A program made the position numbers and the translations under genes. The notes beneath the pieces are model-generated. The model had not been told where the DNA came from. It worked only from the letters and a program-made list of their open reading frames with translations, and made no database searches. Source: Acanthaster planci (taxonomy: Eukaryota > Echinodermata > Asteroidea > Valvatida > Acanthasteridae). From it: a stretch of DNA of 21,739 nt. Positions 1 to 11,400 of this stretch are shown one piece after another. Location of the stretch: positions 48,691 through 70,429 of the forward strand of contig NW_019091621.1 in NCBI RefSeq assembly GCF_001949145.1, in the 5' to 3' direction. Positions within the stretch are counted from its first letter, which is position 1; each line of letters begins with the position of its first letter.

Positions 1-215
1 CATACAGAATTCTCCAGACCTAGTGCATTTTGAAAGATCTGCAAGGGTTACTGAACTTTTTGAGCTAAGGATTTCTACTGAGAAAAACCATGTCGTCTGA
101 CATAGACATGGGAATGTCCAGATTGCTGTGACAGGCCTCGTTGTTAGAGGAACACAAAAATGTAAGTGTGCATTTTAAAAGGAAAGCGGTGGTGTCATTC
201 TGGCTTGTCACACAG

Positions 216-338
216 CGTTACACACAGAGCAACGGACGGCGACCATTTGGCCTGTCAGCACTCATTGTGGGATTTGACCTGGACAAGACGCCACGGCTGT
301 ACCAGACAGACCCTGCTGGGACATACCACTCATGGAAG
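216..338 (+). CDS. psma7: psma7 internal exon (41 codons)
   Basis: Begins after the acceptor ending ...TCACACAG and ends at ...TGGAAG before the donor GTGAGT. Phase 0 at both ends. It encodes [12 protein letters not shown] through GTYHSWK, which is part of the alpha-subunit sandwich fold. Positions 1-215 upstream show no alpha-subunit coding and are read as intron. Confidence 0.95.
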
Positions 339-1662
339 GTGAGTAGGACTCATCAAGGAGACACTCCCCCTGGCGTTGGTCAACATATATTAATTGCTGA
401 TTTGGGGGGCACTTCGGTGTTGTAACCGTTAAGGATACGAGCTTGCATTGGGCAGTCCACAGCAAGAGTGTGCCTTACTAGACACATAAGTATTACGTAT
501 ATGTTTACTTGATTGATTTATCAGTGAGCCTCTTCCTTGGTTATCTTTTTCTTAACCATCAAACAGAGGGGTCATTCTCTAAATTCAGGGTCCACAAGTG
601 TGATAATTTTGAATCCCTGTTACACCTGAGCTTTGTAATTTGCCGTGGAATTTTCATCGAAATTGACTTGCAACTGTTTTTGTTTGGCAAGTAATATGCA
701 TTTCTGAATCACTCTTAGAAATGAAAGAATATATTCTAAACCTAAACCCACAAAATCATAATGTCAGAAGTGACAAGGACACACAAAATGAAAGCGAATG
801 ACCACAAACTTCTTCAACCATCTCTGTGCCTGAAATGTCTTTCAACAACAAAGTGGATCAAACACTAAGATCGACAGTCAAAAGGAGCAAGTGGATGGTG
901 TACATAATGAAAGTGCTTTTGTGACAAAATATTACTTTTGGCAATCTGGAGTTTGACTCTTCTCCCCTTTGTCATTGTTGATGATGCCAGGAGTAAACAT
1001 TGGATGTAGCAATTGCAGAAAACTGACCAGTTGATGAATCAAACAGTAATTAGGAAGAGACATCTGAATATTTTGAGCATATTAAAAAAAAATTGAAAGT
1101 GAGGCTTGGAACTTAAAATAGTCAGGCTTGAGTGTTATTCCCCTCAGGCTAACGCCATCGGCCGGAGCGCAAAAACAGTCCGAGAGTTTCTGGAGAAGCA
1201 CTGGACGGATGAACTGGTGGAGTCGGAACACAACACCGTCAAGCTGGCCGTGAGGGCACTTCTGGAAGTGGTGCAGTCTGGCGCCAAGAACATTGAGCTG
1301 GCGGTCATGAGGAAAGGCGAGAGGCTGAAGGTGGGTGCCCGACCGGCCGATTTGAGATATCACCTCAGAGATTGGTGTCTGATATCTCGCAACATTTGTG
1401 GCAAAGCATGTCAAGAACTTTATGTTTGCTGATTTTTTCTGGAATTTCACTTCCATGAAGTAATCACGTTACCAGTTACCTGTTGTTCTCAGACATCTCT
1501 CATAAAGACTGTCTCAGCATTTTGCCTTTTATGATTTCTTTAATGTTCTTTTAGATCTACGAAACGGAAGAAGTTGAGAAGTTTGTGGCGGAGATCGAGA
1601 AGGAGAAAGAAGAAGAAGCAGAAAAGAAAAAACAGAAGAAAACCACAGGCCAGACATCATAA
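216..1662 (+). CDS. psma7: Proteasome subunit alpha type-7 (alpha4), 3' part of gene (3 exons)
   Basis: Non-catalytic alpha-ring subunit of the 20S proteasome, which acts in protein degradation in cytosol and nucleus. Three exons (216-338, 1148-1330, 1555-1662) join in phase 0 to give the C-terminal 137 residues. These follow human PSMA7 closely: [47 protein letters not shown] and [10 protein letters not shown], ending in a lysine-rich tail (EKKKQKK) as in the family. Roughly the first 115 residues, including the N-terminal gate region, must lie left of the window. The tail ends TTGQTS, a few residues longer than the human KKAS end. An ancestral PSMA7/PSMA8-type gene fits equally well. The gene converges with DHODH. 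The identification is from remembered family sequence, not a search. Confidence 0.95.
1148..1330 (+). CDS. psma7: psma7 internal exon (61 codons)
   Basis: Begins after the acceptor ...CCCCTCAG and ends ...CTGAAG before the donor GTGGGT. Phase 0 at both ends. It encodes [17 protein letters not shown] and then [19 protein letters not shown]. These are conserved helices of proteasome alpha4. Confidence 0.95.
1555..1662 (+). CDS. psma7: psma7 terminal coding exon
   Basis: Begins after the acceptor ...TTCTTTTAG and ends at the TAA stop at 1660-1662. It encodes 35 residues: [20 protein letters not shown], then a charged tail rich in Glu and Lys, then TTGQTS. The lysine-rich C-terminal tail is typical of PSMA7. 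Confidence 0.94.
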   Translation: MYETEEVEKFVAEIEKEKEEEAEKKKQKKTTGQTS

Positions 1663-2231
1663 TGATGTCAGTACTGTTTTGTAGTATTCGTTTTTGGGTT
1701 TTTTTTTTTTTTAACATGTTTTGGGTAGAATGCGGCCCACGTCATTGACTTTATGTCAGTTCCAGTTTGTGGACAAAAGTCGTCATCACACACATGCAAA
1801 TTGAGCCCTACATGGGCTAAACGAGTGCCCCCGATGACCTGAATTTATTCCATCTTCATTTCCATGCCATCTTAGTCGTGTAAATTTATTCCATGGACTG
1901 TGGGAACACCCCAAAGCTGGACTTCATTTCTGCCATTCTGGGGTGAGTGAAACTCCACCTGGGCTCGAGTTTTCCCACCATGAGCTGGGTGTACGTAACC
2001 TAGTGAGGATTCGTTTACTGCGGCGTTAATTTGGCTGAATTTATCCCACCAACCATGGTCTGAGTGTAAACTCGGCGGGCATATCACTGTGGGCTTAAGT
2101 GTTAACTATGGCATAGAATGTTACCCCAGTCATGGGAGAGATTAACGCAGTGGAGTTTCCCGTAGTCCGTCCTGTAGGTTTTCTGTAGACCTTTGTCGAT
2201 TCTATTGCAGTTCACAGGCCGTGTCGGAGCC

Positions 2232-2497
2232 AGGGCCCAATGCCACGGACCCTGCTGAACAGTAAGCAGAAAAGTTGCGCTTACTGTTGCAAAAAACTTT
2301 GCTAACCATAAGCACTATTTCATGGCGGTGCTTGACGTGGTTGTGCATGCATAGAGATTTTCATTGTTTTGTCTTTGTTAAGCAAATTTGTTCCTCCAAG
2401 GTAAGCGTGCCTTTTGCCTAGCCTACGGTCTTTACAAAATACACGAATTGTATGTTAGCATAAAATCTTGTGCTTAGCAGCGCCATGAAATTGGGCC
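2232..2497. mobile_element. GGGCCC-type MITE-like element, copy 1 (degenerate left end)
   Basis: The right end reads TAGCAGCGCCATGAAATTGG followed by GCC (2475-2497), the inverse of the left end of the second copy at 21160. Inside is another matching motif, TTTCATGGCGGTGCTT (2318-2333). The outer left end near 2232 starts GGGCCCAATG but is diverged. Internal motifs (GCAGAAAAGTTGCGCTTAC, GCTAACCATAAGCAC) resemble those of the second copy. No coding capacity is seen. The boundaries are approximate. Confidence 0.6.
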
Positions 2498-2680
2498 AAG
2501 GTTTGGAATAGACAGGCAGTCAACATTCTTGTGAGAGTTGATGGCACACCTATCTTGTCCAAAGTGTTTTTCTCACGAAAGTTCAAACTAACATAGATAT
2601 TGGTCTACTCGATGTATCAAACGAAAGCTGCTTCGTACATGTATGTAATTTGTACTGTTTTGTTGCACAGTGGACGGTAA

Positions 2681-2686
2681 AATAAA
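2681..2686 (+). promoter_or_regulatory. Candidate polyadenylation signal for psma7
   Basis: The first canonical AATAAA I see downstream of the psma7 stop, about 1.0 kb away and followed by a T-rich stretch. It would put the GGGCCC-type repeat inside the 3' UTR. A non-canonical signal nearer the stop is equally possible. Confidence 0.3.
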
Positions 2687-4275
2687 AATGGTCATTATCC
2701 ATCAAATTTGCATTTCTGCTGTTTTTTAATTTTTTGAGAGAGCTGTAATAGAGCCCTTTTCCCCCCGTGGGACAAGTTAACGTTGAAAAAATGGCATAAT
2801 AGAAATAAATTCTGAACTCCAGCTTGATTAAATGAATTAAATGTTTGAGGATGGTCAAGAATCTGAACATTTAAAGAAAACTAAGGGTGCACTAAAAGGT
2901 TCGAAGCATTTACACAGGTTTGGAGATTCGAGTCAGTCATCAAAATAGTCAAATGTGTACTTAAAGTGTGTGGTCAACCTAGCCTCAGAGCTGGAGTCCA
3001 ATTCCTACCGTACTACCTGATATGTGTCCCAGGTTTAACTTGGGACCCCTGAACAGATAGCAAAGTTGAAGGTGACTGTACTTAAAAGAATAATGTACTA
3101 TGAAATGAAACTGATGGCAAGGCTGTTCAGAGTTGAAATGACAGTCTTCTCATTGGCAAAAAAGGCACTCAAGTGGCCTCATGTTGCTATCAGCAAATGA
3201 CAAATGTTTCTTCATGTACATCATGCTATTTACCAATATCGTGTTATTTCTTCGTCACATTCAGCCCTGGGTGACTGCTGTTTTAAAGGAAATTAACATT
3301 TGCAGTAGGAAGGACAATAATCTAACAAGATCACACTTCATAAATTACTAATCAATTGATTTTATTACGCATTAATTTGCAAATCTTTTTTTTCGTCATT
3401 CTGGTCATCAGAAGTATAAAAATAAACTACTGTCCATACTTTCCTTAAGAAAATTGGATTCGTTTTCCCTTGAATAAAATGTTTTTATTCTGGGCGTTGA
3501 TTTTCCTAAACTGAAGTCAAGCGGAACCTCAGTGGCACAGAACAGGATGGTCGATGTGAAGTGAAGACACTAAGACCGAGTCGGTATCTGAACATTCAAC
3601 CTTCCATTCAATCAAATCTTTCATTATTCAGATGTACCAAATTGCCATGAAAGCAGAAACAAAATATACTTGTTTTCCGAAATGTAAACAAAACAAACTT
3701 CTTGGAAAAATCTCTTTGGTTATTGTTGGGCCCATGCATTAAGCTGCCTTTTAATAAGTGTACACAACACTTTGAAATGTCCTCTTTAAATGCCATTTTG
3801 TAACCAATTAATTTGAAAATTTCCCTTTTATTAATACATCGATTTTCACCTCATTCAATTCGGAAAGAAATATTTAAATATTCAGAAATCGATAAAATAT
3901 TGCAATGTTTGAATAATCAGCACAGCCACTGAAGAAACATGTTTAGTTCCCCCGGTTTTACCCAGAATATAAACTGCAGTTAGTAAACTGTTCACGATGT
4001 ACTTATATTGTACTTTGTACCTGTAATCTCATTTTTCCTTCTAAAGCCCTGAGATTTTTCCTTCTCGAGCCGTTCACATTGAAGGACGCGTGAGCACAAT
4101 CTGATCATAATCTGTACTGGCAGGGGCAGCTGATTCAGGCACTGAGCATTTCCCTGAGTTTCTGGTGGTGGACGTGAATACGTGCTGTATTTCCCATTTG
4201 TTTTATACAAGGACCTGATGTCAAGTACGCCGAGGCGGACAGGGTATTAAACTTGACCGCTGTACACAGACTGTG

Positions 4276-4861
4276 CATGGACCATTTAGACAGGGATGTG
4301 CAATCTCAGATCAGAGCTAATTCAATGAATGTTACGGCTGGCAAAGTATCAAAGGGGAAATGACATGCACATGACACTGGCTGAATTATACGTACATAAC
4401 ACCTCAAGCTACAGCAGTGCAAACTGCAATCATTTTTCTGTGATGAATAATGGTGATGTCAAGCATGTGAAGCTGCAGTCAAAATCATGTGTACTCCTTT
4501 TGGGAAGGAGTGCTTGAAGTCATGTTTTAGATTGTACATCTGTACTTTTCCACCACTTTGTTTGCTTTTAATGCCTTAATGTTTCAAACTCAGCATACAA
4601 CCTTTCATAGAGTATGATACTCAAGGTATCATAAACCTGATCAATGGGTCTGCATGTATTTCTTTTCTCTTTAAAAGTGATAAAGAAAATTGCTCTTCAA
4701 AACAACATGAGTAAATTGAAACTTAGGCACAACACGTCATGTGGTCACGAGTTTTCTCAAGAATGGTCGAGAACAATCTGTAACACGCACGGAACCGAGA
4801 TCCTAAGTATTTTTGCACTGGAGCTGGTCGAAGTTGCACATCCCTGTTTAAATGGTCCATG
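4276..4861. mobile_element. 586-bp unit bounded by 28-bp inverted repeats
   Basis: Left end 4276-4303 and right end 4834-4861 are reverse complements at 27 of 28 positions (core GCACATCCCTGT...AAATGGTCCATG). The interior has no convincing protein. This is the structure of a non-autonomous DNA transposon (MITE-like). No target-site duplication is obvious at the outer edges, so a chance or remnant origin of the pair is not excluded. Confidence 0.55.
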
Positions 4862-4978
4862 AACCTATGGTAGCATATCTTGCTCTGGTGAGAGGGGGCT
4901 GGGGTATTACCAACTTGCACTACAAATTATCCAAATGACTGTCAAGAATCAGTATTTGTGGCAATTGGTTGTGGAATA

Positions 4979-5096
4979 AGGTTTCCATGGCTGCCATCTT
5001 GCTGGCCAGTGCTTTTGTTCCACAGGGTATACACAAAGGAGGTTTCCCTGTGAGAAAAAAAGAACTGCCCTGCAAGATGGCTACCATGCAAAGCCT
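4979..5096. repeat. 118-nt imperfect hairpin in the dhodh 3' flank
   Basis: Arms 4979-5027 and 5046-5096 pair at roughly 42 of 50 positions around an 18-nt loop. The best-paired core is GCCATCTTGC against GCAAGATGGC. It lies about 280 bp past the DHODH stop, so it may be transcribed in that gene's 3' UTR. It could be a small foldback transposon or a microRNA-like precursor. The sequence alone does not decide. Confidence 0.55.
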
Positions 5097-5375
5097 CTAT
5101 TAAAGTGGGCCAAATGTATGCCTTTTTCAAAAGTCCAGTTTGTTGGCCAGAAATCTTGTGTAGCAAATGTGTTCAGCTCTTTTTGTCAATCCTGCCAAAT
5201 TTTCCTAAATCCTGTGGATTTCCAATGAAACCTTGCTGTGATGTCGCAGGCACACTCACCAGAGGTCATGTTACAGTAAATTTTGCCTGACAAAGAGGAC
5301 TTCATTCCGAGGAGACCTTCAACCGAGAACATTGAGAATACAGCTACAAGCACCGAGGAAGTAGGAGACTTATGG

Positions 5376-5433
5376 TCATTTTTGTCTGTGGTCAGAACCG
5401 ATAGCTTCCCCAACTGTCTTGTAGCCATTTGCC
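5376..5433 (-). CDS. dhodh: dhodh exon 9: C-terminal exon with stop
   Basis: After a long pyrimidine tract and acceptor (TTTCCCCCAAG) the exon supplies the G of a split Lys, 18 more codons and a TGA stop at 5376-5378. It reads [18 protein letters not shown], clearly the human C-terminus GFGGVTDAIGADHRR. It is easily missed because the exon is only 58 nt and a stop-like TAA follows exon 8. Confidence 0.93.
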
Positions 5434-8400
5434 CTTGGGGGAAAAAAGAAAAATAATTGTGAATGTATGGTATCTTCAAGGCCTTAAAAATGCCATGAAA
5501 AGAACTAGTATGGGGGACCGCGTAACATACTGAGGTGAAACATGGTTACTCCTGGAAAAAAAAAGCTACATGTAATCCCAAACTTCACAGCGAACAGAGA
5601 ACAGAAAACATCTGAACTGTAAATTGTCTTATTCTGTTCATCAACTAACTTCATACAAAAATGTTAGCTTTATGTGCACAGCCAGGCTTTCAGAATTTCC
5701 CTAGCAAGACTTCACTTTTTTTCAAGATGTATTTTTTGCGTTGGGGAGATGTTAATTATATATAACAGGTTTGCCCTTACCCAACGTATATTAATAAGCA
5801 CTGTATGCTCAGTGCTTGTCCGAGAGCTTGGGAAAAAACCTCACAAGCTTACTACGTTGGGTAAGGGCAAACCTGTTATATATAAGACTTCACTTTTCAA
5901 ACCTTAGTGTTTTTCTTCCTGATAGATTTCTGAGCAATTAATGAAGTCGGTTACTGGTAACTGATCCCAGAATGTAGCGCCAATTGTTGTCAACAATGGT
6001 TGGGTACTTGGGTATCTGGTTCCCATTAATGTACAGGTCTAGGAGGCATGATCTTGTAAAACATTTCTAACAAATCCAATATACTTCCTTCTTGCTCCTT
6101 AAATTCCAGAGAGAAATCTACAACCCCCCCCAAAAAAAGAAGGGAACTCTAGCTTACTTTAATAAGTCATCCAACTCGCGTTTAATCCTCTTGACAAGGG
6201 GAGGCCCTTCGTAGGCTAGTGCTGTGTACAGCTGTATCAGGCATGCCCCTGCCTTGATCTTCTCGTAGGCATCTTGACCCGAGCTGATTCCGCCCACTCC
6301 AATGATTGGCAACTCACCTGGAGTAAGAGAGAATCATTTGGCTTACAGGTTTAATACAATTTGCTTATAGAGGCTGTTACCACCTCAGTTGAGGGACCAC
6401 AAGGTAGAGAGTGGCATCAGTGACAGGACTAATTTTTCTCTTAGTTTGTTTGTGTATAAACTTGCGTTACAGATTAAAAGCTACCATTATGCAAATCAGT
6501 ACGAAGCTGAAGGGGAAAGGCAGTCAAGATGGATCAGAGGTTTGAAAATCAGCTGTGGTTTGCCTTGAAGGAAAACTCGAAACAGAGTCTCTAGTTGATG
6601 TATCACTGCTGTCGGGGGAAAAGTTCAGAAACTATTTGTCAAATCATTTGATGGAGAGGGCTTGTGGAGTTGGTGAAGTGAACACTGAAGTGCGAAAACA
6701 GGAACAAACTCAACGAGACAACAAAGAGAGCATGCTGAATCCACAGGCTCAAATGGGGGACAATGAACTAAGTCTTCACATTAGCCAGAGTGGGATTCGA
6801 ACCCCGATCACAGATTTGAATTTGTCCAGGCAAGTGCTTTATCAGTGTGTTTCCCAACAGCATGGTGTAGTAGAAACTTGATGGTGCATGGAAAATTGTG
6901 GCACGGTGGACTTTCTCTTAGAAAACAAGGGTGCCTACCATTTGTGAGTCTGTACATGTCTCTCACTGTGTCCGTTGCCATGTGTCTGAGGGGAGGTCCA
7001 CTCAGCCCCCCACTCTCTGTCTTGTTTGGACTCTGTAGACTAGCTGGACGGGTGATGGTAGTGTTGGTCACTATGAGTCCGTCCACTTTACCCTGCAAAG
7101 GAGAAGCAATGCAGAGTTTATGTGTGCTGAGATCTCCGTGTTTTCATACATGCAGCTACACTACTGAATAGACCTAGCGTCCTCTGAAAGTTAGCCACGC
7201 ACCTCAGGTGACTTAGAACACAAGCTGTTTTGTATTTGTGTGTGCGATGCATGACACATGCTCCTAGTAACATACAAGAGCCAATTGCATACACACTCTC
7301 AAAGTGTCTGCTGCATGTATGTACCTGATGTAGGCATCCAAGGCTGTCTTGGATTTCTCAGACATTTCTTACCGTGTGCATGCCACATGGACCATACCTA
7401 CGTGTTGTACATGTATTAGCCCAAAGCTGAATCACAGGCAGTGCTGCAGTACTCGATTTGCCTGAAGACTTTTCTTCTATATGAGGTTACATTATTAAAG
7501 ACAGAGAGGAAAATTTGTGGGAAATGAAAAGTATGTAGATGAGAAAAGTATCACATTTTCATTTTCCTGACACTATTTATAAGACTTTCCCATTCCCCAT
7601 TTTTTTACCATGTTTATGAGACAGTTCAAGACTTAAGTGCAGATAGAAGTTATGGCTCAGTCACGGTGCTGTGAACAAGACAAGGAGATCAAACATGATA
7701 TCAGGCCGAGTGTTTGCTTTCACATTTGATGTGCATTCCCATATTGCATATCAGTGAACCCAGCAATGAAAAGGCCTGACAGACGCACATACCTGTGGAT
7801 TGTACATGTTTTGTATCTCTGGTTTTTCCACGATTAGGAACATCACATGATATATGACAGACGCTGTGATTGGATAATGCTTTTGAAGTGCATATAATCC
7901 TATAGTTCCTTGACTTAATATCACCGGTTAAAGAACTGCTTGTGGTAAAAAGGCAAAAAAATGCACAAAGCAACATTAGCCCCTTAACTTGGAGAAAGTG
8001 CAGACTATCAAGTTTTGAATGAAATCAGGAAATGTTTTTAGTCGGTACCTGTTTTCTGGTGGCGACAGCTGCAATGTCCTCTTTGTCTTGCTGAGTCAAA
8101 TCCGGTGCAATCTTAACTAACAGGGGAGGTCTAGGCGAGCAGGGTAGCTGGTCTCTTGCTTCCAGCACCTATGTGTCAAGAGTAACACAATTAAACCAAT
8201 TTTAACCAGAAAACATCAGCACTCATTTTTCAAAGACAGCCAGAAATGTATGCATTTCCAATTGACATGCCCCGAGCACACCGGTGGCTTGAACTTCAAA
8301 TGGCTATAAATATCAAAACCGTAGGTTAGATTGAGATGAAATTTCACACGCATAAGGTAGGGTATCTGTGCATGCATGTCAAGTTTTAAAAAACCAATGG

Positions 8401-11400
8401 ATCCTGATACAGCCGAGTTCTTGGGGGCAGAATCTGCCCCTCCCCTCTGCCGTGAGATGGTCCAAAACCCCTTGGCTCTTTTAGGGTTAATATACACTAG
8501 ACTCAATCTTCAAGTGCTCTGCTCTATCTCCTAGTCATCTAACAACTAACTACCACACCTTGTCAATTAACTGCCCCAGCTGTTCCCTGCCTTGCATCTT
8601 CCGGAGCCCTGGCGTGTTTGGACTGGAGACATTGATGACCAAATAGTCCCCTAGGCATCCGAAGCACTTAACCCCCCTCACATAATCGTTGACGGCATCC
8701 GGGGAAGTCTTGTTCTTGCCAAGGTTGATCCCTACAATCCCTCTTTTTCCTACAATTTCAAGAGCAACGTAACTCAGAATACCAAGAAATTTGCAACAAA
8801 TAAATCTTTGCACTCCTTGGCCTCTTTACACCAAGTAAACACAGAGAGGGCAGCTAAACACATTCCGACGAATTCTGTGCTGGGTGAGATCTCTACTCAT
8901 GCCTACCCTTGAGTGATTGTCGGCACTGAGTCTCCAACAGGTTTAATAAGGTTGGGTGTGTATGAGGCCCTGAAACATTGAGGGCCATAGCTAGGCACTG
9001 TAGTAAATATCACTTTTTGAGGGTCCCAGTTTTTTTAAACAGCAATAGTGTGGCAGGAAATTTCATACAAATATTAAACAAATGACCACCAAGAGACAAG
9101 TTGGGAAATTAGTGACAGGTTTTACCCAGTACTGATTGCAACAACATCTATCCCACTGTAATTTAATCAATAACATATACAGTACTATGACGGCCATATC
9201 CACCCTTTGTGATGTGTTATACATGTACATGTAGACTTTTATTATTGGTCAGCAATATTGAAATTGAAAATGAGGTTAAATCTTCCTTTTTTATTTAAAG
9301 TTAAGATTAGAAACAAAAGCAATTAAATGAAATTTTATGACAAACTACTACTTGTCTACTTTGGAAATTAATTTCAATTTTTAATCAAACATACAAAACT
9401 GTGCCTTTTGCTTAAAGCCAGATTTAGAAATATATTGTAAGGGAAACTTGAAAAGTAGGGCCATCATAAAACACTCTGGTCCATCCTGATCGACAGTTTG
9501 CAATTAATAAAACGGATTCAAGGAATAAGACTGCAACTGGCTTTTATGTGAATAATGTTGGTTGTCATTTTCCCAGGTTTGCAGAGATTCAGGCACTGTG
9601 ACTTGAGGTGTGAACTACATGTACATGTATACAGCCACATGGCTTTAATAAATTCCACGTCCTCTGACTAGCACTTCCCAATTCACAAACCTGACAATAG
9701 GAGACAGCAAACTTGGGGAATTCAGCTAAATAGAAAACCTGTGCACAGTGGCCCTAGTTCAAGTTCTCCTCCAGTCTATTTCTTTACTCAACATAATATC
9801 GACATACTGCAATAATATTCTGAAGCTTGCATTGATAACGCTATCACTACTCTGCTTTGTGGACACAAGCACCCCTAAAAGTGGGACAGGTGGTGTTGAG
9901 CAGGGGAGAATCATAGCCAAAAGCATGAATATTGACAAAGAAATGCCTCTATCACAGTTGACTTGAAAAGCCCAGGACTTTGCTAGACAAGTAGTGACTG
10001 ACATGTGATGACTTGGTTTATAAGATGACCAGTTAGAAACAGGTGATGACTTGGTTTATAAGATGACCAGTTAGAAACAGGTGATGACTTGGTTTATAAG
10101 ATGACCAGTTAGAAACAGGTGATGACTTGGTTTATAAGATGACCAGTTAGAAACAGGTGATGACTTGGTTTATAAGATGACCAGTTAGAAACAGGTGATG
10201 ACTTGTGAGACGTTACAAACAACTTGCCACAAAGTTGATAAATGATGCGAGTGTGGGTGGCGCTGTCTTTCACCTGCTGGCAAGTGTGCCTTTGCATCGG
10301 CTCTGTCTTTTAACCTCTGAAGAACTGCAGCGTGCCCGTCACTGTTGAAGCTATACCTACATGTACAAAGGTACAGTAACCAAATAGATCATTAATGACT
10401 GTGACGTCAAAACTAAATGGCTCTTTTGGTCACGCGGTGATACATGCTATAGTCATAGCAGTGTTACTTCATTTGATGAAATAGCTCATCAAAACAAAGG
10501 TAACATTCTACAATACACAGATCCAGGAAAGTCCCTGGAATGCTGGCAAAAATTCTAATACTGTCGTTGACCCCGAATTTGAAAAAAAAAACCAGCTCCC
10601 TAAGCTCCAATCTCGCGAGAGACATAAGAGATTGTGAAGTATTGCCAGGGAACCAAATTTACTTGTTTGGGTATGGCATGCAGAAGAAAACACCTCAAAG
10701 TCAGAGCAATGGATCGGTGGCATGCAGCCCGACAGTGAAGGCAACATTTTGTGGCATCAAATAGTGAGCTCCATTCCACCCATGCCTTAGCACTCATCTG
10801 TGCACATTACTAATTACTTATGTACTCACAGTACTGCCACTAAATTGGCATACCAACGACAAAGTGATGGCTGCGATTATCAAGAAAATTCCATTACCAT
10901 CAATGGTGCTGAATTTCAGCAAATGTCATCTACTGTAAGATTAAAAGGCAATGACAGTGATCTTGATTAAAAGCTGAATTGCACGCTCTTGTAGGATCTT
11001 GATGGGCTTCATACATATGCAACAGCATTATCAGGGTCAAGTAATTCCTAATCTACCTGTTGACAATGGCCTTGTCCTCCGACAGCCTAAAGACCCTCGG
11101 CTTGGGGTTCCCTTCTTGTGGTTCGGGGGTCACACTGCCAACTTCCACAAAACCAAAACCCATCTTGAGCATGCCGTCCATGGCCTGCGCGTGCTTGTCA
11201 AACCCAGCCGCTAGTCCGACGGGGTTGCTGAAATGACGTCCCCAGACCGTCACTCCCTGAAAGTTACAAGGGAATACGTGTAACAAGATATGATGTACTG
11301 AGGTCACGTCAGATGCAAAGAATGCATCACAGGTGCTCACGAGACGATATTAATCTGCTTGACATGAAAACAGAAAACGTGTTCATACATGTACACGTTA

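Larger units (their letters stand above)
1663..5375. other. Spacer between converging psma7 and dhodh genes
   Basis: No open frame here resembles a known protein. The stretch should hold the 3' UTRs of both genes. It also contains a GGGCCC-type inverted-repeat element (2232-2497), a unit with 28-bp inverted ends (4276-4861) and a 118-nt hairpin (4979-5096). On the minus strand, ATTAAA (complement of 4567-4572) is a possible weak DHODH poly(A) signal. I see nothing specific in 2700-4200, which is AT-rich. Confidence 0.6.

Noticed and set aside
1529-1717. Minus-strand open frame rich in Lys, Leu and Ser over the psma7 last exon
   Set aside because: It is the antisense of the purine-rich psma7 tail; low-complexity shadow.
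5186-5479. 97-codon minus-strand open frame covering the dhodh last exon
   Set aside because: It is in a different frame from the DHODH C-terminus and resembles nothing; it is a shadow.
5941-6013. Minus-strand frame with [12 protein letters not shown] as a dhodh C-terminus
   Set aside because: Only the short IGA string resembles the family; the flanks do not match and exon 9 at 5376-5433 fits far better.
6154-6156. TAA stop directly after dhodh exon 8 as the true end of the protein
   Set aside because: It overlaps a good donor (GTAAGC), and an in-phase downstream exon at 5376-5433 restores the family's C-terminal EAIGSDHR motif and the expected length.
6555-6881. 108-codon open frame on the plus strand
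   Set aside because: It lies in dhodh intron 7, overlaps the SINE-like B box and has no recognisable domain.
8424-8440. 17-bp perfect palindrome GGGGCAGAATCTGCCCC in dhodh intron 5
   Set aside because: Short and isolated, with no associated structure; likely chance.
10005-10205. Repeated GTGATGA in the 38-bp repeat as snoRNA C boxes
   Set aside because: No CTGA D box follows in the unit, and the motif is on the strand opposite to the host gene.
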